From: Watersipora subatra
Taxonomy: Eukaryota; Bryozoa; Gymnolaemata; Cheilostomatida; Watersiporidae
Reading direction: 5' to 3'
DNA: 64,000 nucleotides
Assembly: GCF_963576615.1 (NCBI RefSeq)
Contig: NC_088711.1
Coordinates: 40,234,621-40,298,620 of the forward strand
Shown: positions 20,001 to 30,330 of the stretch, piece after piece
How positions within the stretch are numbered: the stretch's first letter is position 1
How the letters are laid out: every line of letters starts with the position of its first letter
Made by a program: the position numbers and the translations under genes
The notes under the pieces: generated by a model
What the model was told of the DNA's origin: nothing
Seen by the model: only the letters and a program-made list of their open reading frames with translations
Databases searched by the model: none

Positions 20001-20423
20001 CTAGTTGATATCAGCGACCAAACAATTTTTTAGTAGAGCAAAAATTTCAAGCATTGCTATTCATAATACACTTTTTGCTCAAATAAAGAGAAACCATGCG
20101 TAATCTTGAACATTTGTTCTAACTTCAAAACATTACGTCAAATAACAAGACTGCATTAAACACGGAACTACTATTATCCTGATAGTTATTAATTATTTTA
20201 TGGTGTTGCTTTCAAAGTTTTACCAAAATACCATAAAGTGTTGGAGTTAAAAAATGGACTTCGATATGAACAGCATCAATGAGAAAATTAACTATTATTG
20301 ATGTAACTGGGTCATTAGTAATTGTTTTGTGGACAATGTTTTACTGATCTCTTAAGGGCTCGTAAAGATCAAAGAGTGTCAAAGTGGCGCTTAAATAGAG
20401 ATGACATTTGATTAAGGGGTGCC
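17001..20423. other. No recognisable gene; unassigned open frames
   Basis: Apart from a dispersed repeat (17435-17505), nothing here is identifiable. A 106-codon plus-strand frame (17505-17825) and a minus-strand pair around 18582-19113 have no motif I can name. The minus frames contain charged segments such as EDKPVKLDEICSFLREKG but lack convincing splice partners. The right end of the LINE remnant may extend to about 17300. Confidence 0.4.
17435..17505. repeat. Dispersed repeat copy (TTCCTCTATTTTT family)
   Basis: Contains ACGCTTCCTCTAGTTTTCAA and CCTGCTAAAATCCATAGAGG, matching the copies at about 14016 and 28156. A short inverted segment (CCATTCAAAG...CTTTGAATGG) lies just to its left at 17391-17430. 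Confidence 0.55.
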
Positions 20424-20476
20424 GCTCTATCTTTCAACCCTTCTCCTATTATAGGAGAAGGGTTGAAAGATAGAGC
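20424..20476. repeat. Perfect 26-bp-arm hairpin
   Basis: Arms 20424-20449 and 20451-20476 are exact inverted copies around a single base. Both arms are GAAGGGTTG/CAACCCTTC-type sequence. Nearby words (GGCGCTTAAATAGAG to the left, CAAATAGAGG to the right) suggest it is the centre of a small DNA-transposon remnant, but borders are not clear. Confidence 0.85.
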
Positions 20477-21394
20477 CACTATAATAGTGGTTGACATTCA
20501 AATAAAGGTAATGTTCAAATAGAGGTTTTATGGTAGGTTAGATGAGAACAGAAAGACAGGTACGACACTGCTCAGGTTTTGATATAGAAATGGCAGAATT
20601 TACTTAGCTGAGTTATGGATTTTTGTGATTTTTATGTATTTTTACATATTGCTAACTTCCACCAAACTACTGTTTTGAGAAACTTGAAAAATTAAAAATG
20701 GAATATTACCTAGTATGTGAAGTCAACAATTTGCTCAATTTGACATTGTTTGTTGAAAAGCTCATATAATGAGGTTTGACTGGATTTGGGCAAATGGATA
20801 TCAGTAGAATTTCATTAAACTCAGACTAGAAGGGTTATTATCTAAATCTAGCTGTAGCTTCATTGAAGTTAGTATTTGTTAACCTTTAAAATCCCAATTC
20901 AAATTTTTTTGAGTGGAATGCCAATTGATCTTTTTTTCGTTCTTGACCTATGAGACCTTTGACTTTAAGCTATGAGTACATAGGTAATTGATTATACGAA
21001 AAGCATGATAGATCAGCATAAAATATAGCAACCTACTCTAACAAAATTCATTCAGTGTCTTAACACTGGTACAGCAACGGGTATCAACTACCTTGGTTAT
21101 GCAACCTTTTGTACAGTTCCCATTGTAATGCAAACAAACATTGAGGAATGATTTTTGTACTGCAGTTGGTAGAAAGTAGAATTGCTACCTACTCGGGCTT
21201 CTGAAAGTCATTCACAAGAAACTTCATTATGCTTTCATGTAGTTTTACCCAAATTATTAATCATGTCCATGTCAGCTACAGTTTTCAATCATGAACCATT
21301 TTAGGTGGGAAGTCTTCCATGTCCGATAGTCTTCTGGCTTTTAGATATAAAAACTATTTTATTTTTTTAAATTTGTCTCATTAAATGACCTATA

Positions 21395-22101
21395 CAGTGA
21401 AACTCGGCTAACTAGTTATCAGAGCGTTCAAGTTATGAGAACACTGTCACAAGTGTATGTATTATTGTAATTATCAGTACATATACAAACTATATACAAA
21501 TGAAAAAAATTGATTGCTTGTTGCAAGTTAAGGGACCTCTCACGAAATGTTTTAACAATTTTGATCAGAAAGTATAAATATTTTCCTTTTATTACTTGAG
21601 ATTTGTTTGTTTGTGGTTATGTGACTGCCAGGACGTTTTCAGATTAAAATAGGCAAAACCTGATCACGGTTGAAACTCTCAGAAAAAAGATATATTTTTC
21701 TTTTGAGCATTTTAACAAAAACCAGTTTTGCCGATTTTATCTGAATTACCTGGGATCTCCTTGCTTGCGGAGAGCTATCTTCAAGCGGATGTTTGGTAAA
21801 TTTTGATTTTTTGCAAACCTTTAGAAAAGTCGTTAACGAAAATATGTTGCCGATAATGGTAATAATGATGCCTAAGAACTACTAGAAGTTGTTGTTTATC
21901 TCTATGGCTTGAAATAAAGTGATATTCTAAAGCGATAACAACTATCTCGGTAGCAGTTAGGCAAAAAAACTGTTCAAGTTGACGAAGTTAAGGTCGAGTT
22001 ATCTAAAGCAATTTATCATTGCATGGGAACGGACCAAACAAATCCGTTCGAGTTAACTATGTGTTCGAGATATCCGAGGGCGAGTTATCCGAGTTTCACT
22101 G
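21395..22101. mobile_element. Pogo/Tigger-like TA-flanked element (707 bp)
   Basis: It starts CAGTGAAACTCGGCTAACT and ends in the inverted match AGTTATCCGAGTTTCACTG. TA dinucleotides lie on both sides (21393-21394 and 22102-22103). TA duplication and CAGTGAAACTCGG-type ends fit pogo/Tigger members of the Tc1/mariner superfamily. No transposase frame remains. A short foldback unit (21602-21770) lies within it. Confidence 0.82.
21602..21770. repeat. Short foldback copy of the TGACTGCCAGGA family
   Basis: The left arm, with GTGACTGCCAGGACGTTTTC and AGGCAAAACC, is mirrored by a right arm with GTTTTGCCGATTTTATCTG. Longer copies of the same family are at 35534-35857 and 62241-62597. Its position inside the pogo-like element implies that it inserted there or was captured. 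Confidence 0.6.
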
Positions 22102-22330
22102 TATACTTTAATAGAACGTAACATTTTTATACATTTTTATCTAACTCTAAACTCTACTCAGTGTACAACAGCTGTTGGATTCTTGTTTGATTTTTAATAC
22201 AGTCATACTTCGATGTATGAACTTTATGCATTCTAGGCCTGAGCTAGTATGTCAATGTTCTCGTATCTCAATGCAATATTTCTCATGTAAACTAACTGAA
22301 TACAAATTAGCATACAAATACAAAACCACT

Positions 22331-22800
22331 TAACCCTTTCACTTCCGTATGCGAAATTTATGGTCGACTGCCGTATGCGCATTTTTGCGAATTTCTCCGC
22401 AATTGCGTAGTAGCTTATTTTTATTATTTGTTGACAACATAACCAACGATCTTTAGGACTTATATTGTATTGACGGTGTTGTCCCAAGATTTATTTATAA
22501 AACTAGTCTAAATTAACGAAGCCATTTTAAATTTTTGTTTGAAAATTCCTAATTTAAAAACGAACATTTTTTCTTTCTGACGTTCGAGCTATTTGGTGTT
22601 ATAATGGCTTTCGTGAGTACCTACCAAGTTAGAAAATAGAGAATTACTCATGTTGATGATATTATAGCCGATTCATATTCAGATTTAAGTGATTACACAG
22701 ATAATTAAAGCAGCAGCACTGACTCTGATTGTGATGAAAGTAATAGTTTTGTAAGAGTAAGGAACATTGTAGAGGATCATTTTAACATCGTAGCTTCACA
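22331..22800 (+). mobile_element. Possible piggyBac-like 5' remnant
   Basis: A TTAACCCTTTCACTTCCG sequence, the form of a piggyBac terminus at its TTAA target, is followed about 300 bases later by an acidic frame. That frame reads DDIIADSYSDLSDYTDN, a stop, then SSSTDSDCDES. An Asp/Ser-rich start is common in piggyBac transposases. No catalytic core and no right end were found, so this is a tentative call. Confidence 0.3.
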
Positions 22801-22930
22801 TAGCTTTATCAATGCACAAAGTATAGATACACTGAATTTTTTGCGTAGCAGTGTTTGTTGGCATGTTGGCAAAATGAAATGTATAATGAAAGTGTTCTAG
22901 ATAGAGTTTGAATTTGAAAAATATTGTATA

Positions 22931-23314
22931 CAATACTTTTTGGACTGTTAACCGCACCCCTATGTAAGCCGTATCTGCGTTATTTCCAAGAAACCGATAA
23001 TAAAACAATACATAAATCGCACCTTTGTATAGGCCGCAGAACTCAGGAGGCTGCTTTTTAACATGGCAGCAACTTTGCTGTTTAAAAAGACACTATTTCG
23101 TATTAACCAACGCTTCTTAACCTAGTGCCTAACGGAACTGTACTGGTAAGCACTGTTTCGTTTTTTCTTTCACCGCTAGAGGCGCACTAACCGGAGATTC
23201 CTGTTAACGCGCCCTAGCAGTGAAAGAAAAACCACAGAATCGCCACATCCTTATATAAGCCGAAAAGATCAAAACATCAGAAAAAAGTAGCCGCTAATAG
23301 TCTGAAAAGTACAG
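22931..23314. mobile_element. TA-flanked MITE (384 bp), copy 1 of the ACTTTTCGGACTATTAG family
   Basis: The left terminus CAATACTTTTTGGACTGTTA and the right terminus TAATAGTCTGAAAAGTACAG are inverted partners flanked by TA (22929-22930 and 23315-23316). It shares its full layout with 33209-33569, including the internal phrase CGCAGAACTCAGGAGG and a CCTAACGGAAC block. It has no coding capacity. TA flanks suggest Tc1/mariner-superfamily mobilisation. Confidence 0.82.
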
Positions 23315-24249
23315 TACATATCATGAAACAAAATCGGCAATCTTCGGTAAAAAGGCTGGCAGTAGGCCGATAGCTAAATTTGTACATGGATAGCAGTGGA
23401 AGGGTTGAACCATAGATAGAGTAAACCCTAGATATGCGAATAATCAAAGTAAGTGAGGCCAATAAATAGCATGATGCAACTTCATGGTGAGTGAATCAGC
23501 TGATCTATGAATTTCTATTGACTTAACACTAAGACTTGCACGATTATTCCACAGTTTGTGCATCTGCAACTGCATATTATATTGAAAATATGTAAAACTT
23601 ATATAATGACATTGGATGAGAAAGGCAAGAATCTTAGACACACGGTAATTGATAATACCAATGATTTAGAAGCTTTTATATCATTGATAATACAAAGTTA
23701 CCAAATAGAAAGTAAACTAATAACAAACTAATGAATCAAATGAAATTTAAAAGCAGTTAAGTTGGACCACTGTATTAAACACCCATTATACATGACTGAA
23801 AATAACTAGGTGAGATAGTTTTTGTCGAAGGTTGGTTGAACTAGATTCCTGTTTTGAAGCTGCATACTGTATTCTGACTTCAATATAGCGATTTACTATA
23901 GTTTTGAGTAGATTGGTGGCATGCACTGTGCATGTGAAACCTTGATTGAGGTTATGGAATTAGACATACGTTAGTGGCTGTAACTTGTTACTTGTTTAAC
24001 AACTCTGTGTGCTACCATAGCTTTCCATATGTGAACGTAAGCACTTTTCTGCAGCAATACATATTCGACCTATCAATGGGGTCACCAATCCTTCTCTGTT
24101 TTTAACTGAGATTAGGGTTATGTCATCACTACTTCTACTTCCCACTATTTCTACATAGGTCAATAACTTGATACAGTCATCACATTTGAGTTAGAAAAAA
24201 TTCCTCATCACCGAACTCCTTATCTTCACCTTCTTCAGCTTTTATCTCT

Positions 24250-24600
24250 TCCTTCTAGCCAGAGAATGTAGCAAGAGTTGGCCAGTTTTTCAGCCCTGCT
24301 CACATCCAGATCAATACAGTTAGCATTAGGATTTGGTGTGATATCTGCTTTTATGAGCAGTGCTCAAAGTGCAGATCTAAAGCACTGCACATCCAGGTTA
24401 TTGTTATAGCCACCCTTAGATCGTATCGTAGAAAACAGAGTCTCAATGTGATCCTGGTTGATCTTAAAGGTTAGAAAATAGTTGATGTAAGAGTAGATTG
24501 CACAGATTTGGCTGCTGACTCAAAACCAATGAAGGTTTTCCTATTATTTTCCACTAGCAGCTTGGTGTCTTTAATTGGCATAGATAGCTTATGATATTGT
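24250..24600 (-). pseudogene. P-element/THAP9-like transposase remnant
   Basis: On the minus strand at about 24405-24470 a frame reads INQDHIETLFSTIRSKGGYN, continuing NNLDVQCFRSAL, a stop, then ALLIKADITPNPNANCID. This matches the conserved P-element/THAP9 segment (typically NQD.LE.FF..IR..GG.ND.P....F..A....L). Upstream frames (near 24500-24600) contain PIKDTKLLVENNRKTFIGF but are shifted, so the gene is broken. The THAP domain and other catalytic parts are not visible here. It lies inside the TA-flanked 3.27-kb composite. Confidence 0.75.
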
Positions 24601-25604
24601 TGAGAACTTCTTGTTTTGAGTTCAAGTTCTGTCTTGTTATAGGCAATTCAGGATATACCTGGGGTGTTGTAGTCTCCTCTGGTGACATTTCACTAAGAAT
24701 TTAGTATTATTGTTATGTGTATGACATAAAAACTAGTATGACAAGCATGCTTTCACTACTAAACTCATTGGTCAACTGAAGGCTCTGATGCTGTAATGCA
24801 CATCACTGCGACGTAGCGTCGTGAAAACAACAGCCACTTATATGCCTCACTTTTGCTTCATTGTGATGATAGCTGTTCGCCAATCTAGAGTTTACTATAT
24901 CTATGGGTTAAACCGGAATATTATGATGGAAAAATGTGTTTTTAGTTGTAATTCAGTACATATATATTGGTTATGATCTGCAATAAATGTAACATATACA
25001 GTATTATATGGAGCTCTTACCTTTGAGACAGACGTAATGGCTAACGGCGGAGTGAGAAAAACTTGACAGCAACACATGCGGTGCATTAGACTTTTGTGAC
25101 ACTACGCAACATAAATTTTGAATTTAACTTCAATCAAATTAGCCTACTAAAGACACACATAAAGCTAAGTTTTAATCTCTTGTTTAACTTGAAGTTAACC
25201 TTATTTTTATTAAATGTTTTGGGCTTGGCGCTTTTTGGCCTCGCTTTCACTATAACTTTAGTCAAAACTAATTCGATGAGCAAGATGGAGAGATGCTGTT
25301 CCCGAAAACAGCCTCTATCATACTTGACTATTTAGTGGCAATAGAGAACCGGCTCGTATGCTCGTATCTCAAAGGTTTCTCATATCTCAAGTTAGGAACT
25401 TGCTCAAAATCTTGTTCGTATCTCGATTTTCTTGTATGTCAGGGCACTCGCGTGTCAAGATATGACTGTAATCCTTTTGTGCTTTAGAAAAATGCACATG
25501 CAGACAACTATTAATAAATGTCTGCCTATTTGTAACACAGATTCAAATTATATATAGATTTCTAATTGTGCTCTAAAACTGAGTGAAGGTTGGTTTCAAA
25601 AAAA

Positions 25605-26258
25605 GCCACACATGTCAATTTCTCCGTTGGTTTATATTGAAATCATGAAATGAACGAAAAACACAGAATCATTCGGCCGAAATTCACAGAATTGTTAGAG
25701 CTCTGCATACACACCGTCGACGAAATGCTTTTAACTGGCTCACCAAATTATTAGCGGGCGCGATTTTAGCAGCTTTCGCATTTAGTATAGTCCAAGGCAT
25801 GTATTACGACACTCAATGAAAGTATCAGTGCCATTCAACATAGTACATACAATGCAACTGTGTAGATTGCGCTAATGTTGGTTCTTTATCGTTTGGACAC
25901 CATGGCTACAGATCGCTTTGTTTTTAATAATAACAATTTTTTAGCAGCAAAAGTTTCGTTATAGAAAGAGTTGCCATCTTTAGCGCAATCAAGTCAGTTG
26001 CATTGTATTTACTATGGGAAAGTGTGCTAATATTTTTCTTGCGTGTTGCATTATGTCCCTCAGACTATGTAAATCACGAAAGCTGCTAGAATCGTGCTCG
26101 CTAATAATTTGTTTAGCCAATTAAAAGCGTTTCGTCGACGATTTCGGTGTGCATGCATAGCTTTGACAATTCTGTGAATTTCAGCCAAATAATTCTGTTT
26201 TTTTTTGTTCATTTCGTGATTTCGGCCGAAACCAACGAGAAAACCGGCACGTGTGACC
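25605..26258. mobile_element. Long-arm foldback element (about 650 bp), copy 1
   Basis: The outer sequences GCCACACATG and CACGTGTGACC, then CGTTGGTTT / AAACCAACG and GAAATTCACAGAATTGTTAG / ACAATTCTGTGAATTTC, form inverted arms of well over 150 bases. The centre contains GCGCGATTTTAGCAGCTTTC. A related copy is at 49463-50016. It ends about 140 bases upstream of the first TAF11 coding exon. No clear target duplication was identified. Confidence 0.75.
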
Positions 26259-26396
26259 GTACTTTTACTCCGTTATAATTAAAGCTTTTATCTTTATTGA
26301 AGCCTTACAAAGGTTATTTACTGTATATTATGGTAGCTGTAATATTCAAGAACTAGCAAATAATTTATTTGTCCTCTGGCTGTCTTATAGGATCGT

Positions 26397-29176
26397 ATGG
26401 CTGAGGAACCAAGTTCAAAGAAAGCCCGTCAGGATGATGGTGATGCTGATGCACAAACCGAAGCTGCCGCATCAACTAGTGTGGAAAAAACTGCTGAGGC
26501 TGAGCAGCAGCGAAAGGATCGACAAATGAAAAAAGAAGAGGAACGAAAAAAGATGCAGTGAGTGGTCAAAGTAGTGAAGTCGATGCTATCGTGATTTAAA
26601 ACACACTTGTGCCTACAATTACAGGCAATTATCATTTCTCTAATGACAGATTCAAGCAATTGAATGTGCCAAAATTGGACTCATTTTACTCAAAATTGGA
26701 CTCTAATATATTCTTACCACATATTTGCTTAACCTCCAGTTTATCATTATGTAACAGTTTTGCGTAAAATTTCCAGTTTGTTTGTGGCTTTGTTTTTCTG
26801 GCACCAACTCTCTGCAGATATACTAGGAGTTATCTTAACTTGGTAACATTATCAGTTGTAATGGAGAAGTTGTCTCAGACTGGTAAAGTACTTTACCAGT
26901 CAGACTGGTAAAGTACAACTCTGTAGCACCATTTTAGATATTGTGTTTAGTCGATGATGTGAAACTTCTATTTCCTTGTAGAATTCTGGTATCTAACTTT
27001 TCCGAGGACCAGCTAAACCGGTATGAGATGTACCGACGCGCCTGCTTCCCTAAAGCTTCAGTCAAACGGGTAATTACTGTTTCTTTCATGGCTAACTTGG
27101 CTTACAGCCTCTACATAGCTATTTATGTGCATACATTTGAGGGGAGCAGCGCACACATGCAGCTAGTGCGAAAATGTGTTACTAACATCAAAACAGCTGA
27201 CAGCACACAAATGGCTGCCATATGTTGGTAAAAGTGTTTCAATTGGTAAATATAATAATTATCTAATACTATAATTGGAGATAAATATATTAATCTGCCA
27301 ATGTACCATTGGTACAGTACATTTATGTGTAATTGTAGCCGCAGTACATGTATGTGTAAGTGACTACAGTGCAGTATGTATACAACTACAGCATTTACAG
27401 ATGTGTATGTGACTACAATACACCATACTCAACCATAGTACTTGTATATGCTTATACATAAATGTATAGTAATAACTCACTACAGTACAATTTTTACCAA
27501 ATTAATTACTACAGCAGAATCATCGCCATTATTGGCAATACATTGAGTCAAAGATGACTTTTCCTTTGGTTATGGTCTTCAGATCGTAACTCTCCAAACT
27601 GGATGATACAGAGAACTTTGTTACTAAGTACATGTATAAATGAGTACAGCACAATGCGTGTAGAACTACTTACAGCCTTGCTTTAAAAATATACGTAGGA
27701 AAATAGATTTAAAATAGATTAACTACGGTTTTAGTTTTGGTAACTTGTGCCAACTCAAAGTTGATTGTTCACCTTTGCCTTTAGTAAAAGTAACTCGTAT
27801 CAAACCTGCATATTTATAGAAAGCGATAGATAATTGTCGGCAGGAACGGTTTTTGAAGAAACATTATCGCTGCGAAAACTGATCTTGAAATTTCCCATGG
27901 TTTGTGCTGTACTCCTTAGTATAGTTCATATCTGTCTAGGTATACATGTTCATTAGATGAGTTCTTCAGCATCATACATGAGGAAACAAATCTTTTGCTC
28001 TCCATACAAAGTTACTACATATTTCTACCAGTTACTGTACTTATCAGGTGCTATATAAAATGCTGGGGTACCCGTATATCACTACAAGTTCATTTTAGTG
28101 TTCATCCGTGTTCATACAAAACTCAACGTTTGTACCCAGGCTGCGAAAAAACTTAATAAACCTCTGTTTACGCTTCCTCTATTTTTCAACTACACAACTT
28201 GCTGCTCAGATCCATAAAGGACCAGGGAATTAGCTCACACAGCTACCCAAAACTGTCATGAATTTAACCCTTGCGTCCGGTTGGCCTAATTTGGTGCCCT
28301 CACATTCCATTGGCTGACTGTCTCTCTTTCCTGCATCTGATTGGCCATTTTACTTGTTTTGTAGCTCATGCAGACTATTACGGGCTCATCGGTATCACAG
28401 AACGTTGTTATAGCCATGGCAGGCATTTCGAAAGTGTACGTCGGAGAGCTTGTTGAACTAGGTAACACTTTTGCCCCTTCCAACCTTGTCTAGTGTTATG
28501 GTAGTAATGTAAAGGGCCAATCAGCCATTAGAATGTCAAGAGTGCTTTTAAAAACAAATGCGCAGCTATCAGTGGAACGCAATGTCTATAGTGTAGGTTT
28601 CTGTCAGCTCGTCTATGAATGTAAAGTAACAAACTCAGTATTGCGTTATTTTCAGTTTTTTGACAAATTGATGTCAGCAAGCTTGAACTGTTTCAATTTT
28701 TTAACACTGTCCGGAGAAACTGTGCAGTGTATGTCCTGAGATGCAGTTTTAATTACTGGCTCAGCAATTGTTTCATGTATAGTAAAAATTACTCTATAGC
28801 CAACCATTTGTGCGCAATTTTAAACAGTAGCTCAATAACTGAGCAACCGCAACTTTTTGCGAAGACTATTCTCACCTTAAGAATTGATAGACAATTCTGG
28901 CATTGATTTTATTTGTTTTAGTGGGAAATTGTTATTTAGGATCTTTTTGGCAATCACCAAGCTAGCTACATGTAGTTGTCGGATAAAAAAAGTGCCATGA
29001 CTATCTGCTTTAGTTACTATATCGCTGCTATTGCCACTCTTTCAGCGCTGGATGTGAAAGAGCAATGGGGAGAAACTGGTCCAGTTAAGCCTAAACATAT
29101 CAGAGAAGCTGTAAGAGTTCTCAAAGCGAAAACAAGTGTACCAAACTGTAAAAAGGTTTCCTCACTACACCGATAG
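26397..29176 (+). CDS. TAF11: TAF11, transcription initiation factor TFIID subunit 11
   Basis: TFIID subunit that pairs with TAF13 through a histone fold and helps recruit RNA polymerase II (family knowledge). Four exons join in phase: 26397-26557 (exon itself starts at 26391 after an acceptor), 26982-27069, 28365-28461 and 29046-29176 (TAG). The product is 158 residues. Exon 1 gives a low-complexity acidic and Ala/Gln start, then a Lys/Glu-rich helix ending KKMQ. Exon 2 gives [19 protein letters not shown] and FPKASVKR. Exon 3 gives the histone-fold core [20 protein letters not shown] and VYVGELVEL. Exon 4 gives [10 protein letters not shown] and [14 protein letters not shown]. These follow human TAF11 block by block. 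Human TAF11 has 211 residues; the difference is in the disordered N-terminus. The ATG is the first in its exon with the acceptor 6 bases before it, so an upstream 5' exon is expected and extra coding upstream cannot be excluded. Confidence 0.94.
28156..28245. repeat. Dispersed repeat copy (TTCCTCTATTTTT family)
   Basis: Contains TTTACGCTTCCTCTATTTTT, then GCTGCTCAGATCCATAAAGG and GGGAATTAGCTCACACAG, matching the copies at 14016 and 17435. It lies in TAF11 intron 2, about 120 bases before exon 3. Confidence 0.6.
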
Positions 29177-29613
29177 CAGTCAGAGGACACCGCTCCTTTT
29201 TATTACGCGTTTTTGTGCATTTTGTCATTATCTTTTCCAGTTGTATAGTTGACCAGATGGCTTAGATTTGGTGCATTCAAAACGTGATTCTATTTTATGA
29301 TGTACACATGTATATAGCTAATATTAATACGTATAGTTACTCCGTTCAGACTCTTCCTTATTGCTGCTGCACAAGAGCAAAATTAATTTTGGTCACCAAA
29401 TTCCAAATGTTGGAATTTAACAAGGTGAAAAGGGACTTGGCATTATGTGAAGTCTAAAGAATATGACATTAATAAAATTTAAAAACAAACTTTCAGTCAG
29501 CCAATCTTCCTAGTGAAGGTTATTACTAGTCGACTTCCTGCACTATTTTTCACCTTTTAGTTTGGCACTTTGTGTACAACTGCCATTCCCTGTATGATGT
29601 TGCGTATCTGTTA

Positions 29614-29619
29614 AATAAA
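29614..29619 (+). terminator. Candidate TAF11 polyadenylation signal AATAAA
   Basis: AATAAA about 440 bases after the TAF11 stop in a T-rich context, the most plausible 3' end signal for that transcript in this stretch. Confidence 0.45.
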
Positions 29620-29928
29620 GAATGAATTTCTCAGTTGTGCTCACATGTGTATGCAGAGATGATTCAGTTACCATCCATATACCTAGGTTGTTATTATGGA
29701 CGATCTTATAGTGTAGTTTCTAGCCTCTGCATATGCGTCTTTTCACTTTTATTATGAGAAGGTATCGGAGCAAATTATATCAGATGCTAGGTTGGTTTCA
29801 CTGTGTCTACCGTGCAATAATAAAGTATTGATTTAGCTATCAAGTCAACGTTTCTCTTTTTTAGTGTCATTTGTTAAATTTTAGTAAGTCTGCATACAAT
29901 AAAAGCCACTTTGCAACACACTTGTGGT

Positions 29929-30322
29929 CAGGCCTGCCAATCATACCTGCCAACTCTCACGCTTTGGGCGTGAGACTCACGCAATCACCCCAAAGAAAAA
30001 ATGAAAATGCACGAGAAATGCGTGAGATTTTTGCCCCAATTTCCACAATTTTATATATACTATCATTGATACATCAATTGCCCCAAAACAAAATCTCACG
30101 CATTGCCCCACTCTTGGGTTGGCAGGTCTGCTGCCAATCCAAGAGATACATCAATTGCCCCAAAACCAAATGCTTGAGATTTGGTTTGGGGCAATTAATG
30201 TATTAATGATAGTATATATAAAACAGGAAATTGGGACAAAAATATCACGCATTTTTTACTTATTTTCATTTTTTTGTGCTTGCGTGAGTCTCACTCCCAA
30301 TGCGTGAGAGTTGGCAGGCCTG
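29929..30322. mobile_element. Outer hAT-like MITE of a nested pair
   Basis: The termini are CAGGCCTGCCAA and TTGGCAGGCCTG, an exact inverted pair. They are flanked by CTTGTGGT (29921-29928) and CTTGTGGA (30323-30330), an 8-bp duplication with one change. Subterminal GCGTGAG and GGGGCAATT words link it to 15182-15537. The second family member (29942-30130) lies inside it. Confidence 0.88.
29942..30130. mobile_element. Inner MITE inserted in the terminal repeat of the outer MITE
   Basis: The 189-bp element runs from CATACCTGCCAACTCTCACG to GGGTTGGCAGGTCTG. It is flanked by the perfect 8-bp duplication CTGCCAAT (29934-29941 and 30131-30138), which is itself part of the outer element's terminal repeat. 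The insertion is therefore younger than the outer copy. Confidence 0.9.
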
Positions 30323-30330
30323 CTTGTGGA

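Larger units (their letters stand above)
22200..25468. mobile_element. Large TA-flanked composite element (3.27 kb)
   Basis: The left end is CAGTCATACTTCGATGTATG and the right end TGTCAAGATATGACTG, imperfect inverted repeats flanked by TA (22198-22199 and 25469-25470). Subterminal words such as CTCGTATCTCAA near both ends and the TA flanks fit the Tc1/mariner superfamily. They resemble the element at 35998-37924. The interior holds other insertions: a TTAA-starting remnant at 22331, a TA-flanked MITE at 22931-23314 and a P-element-like transposase relic near 24250-24600. It is possible that the two ends belong to independent copies, but orientation and flanks favour one element. Confidence 0.6.
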
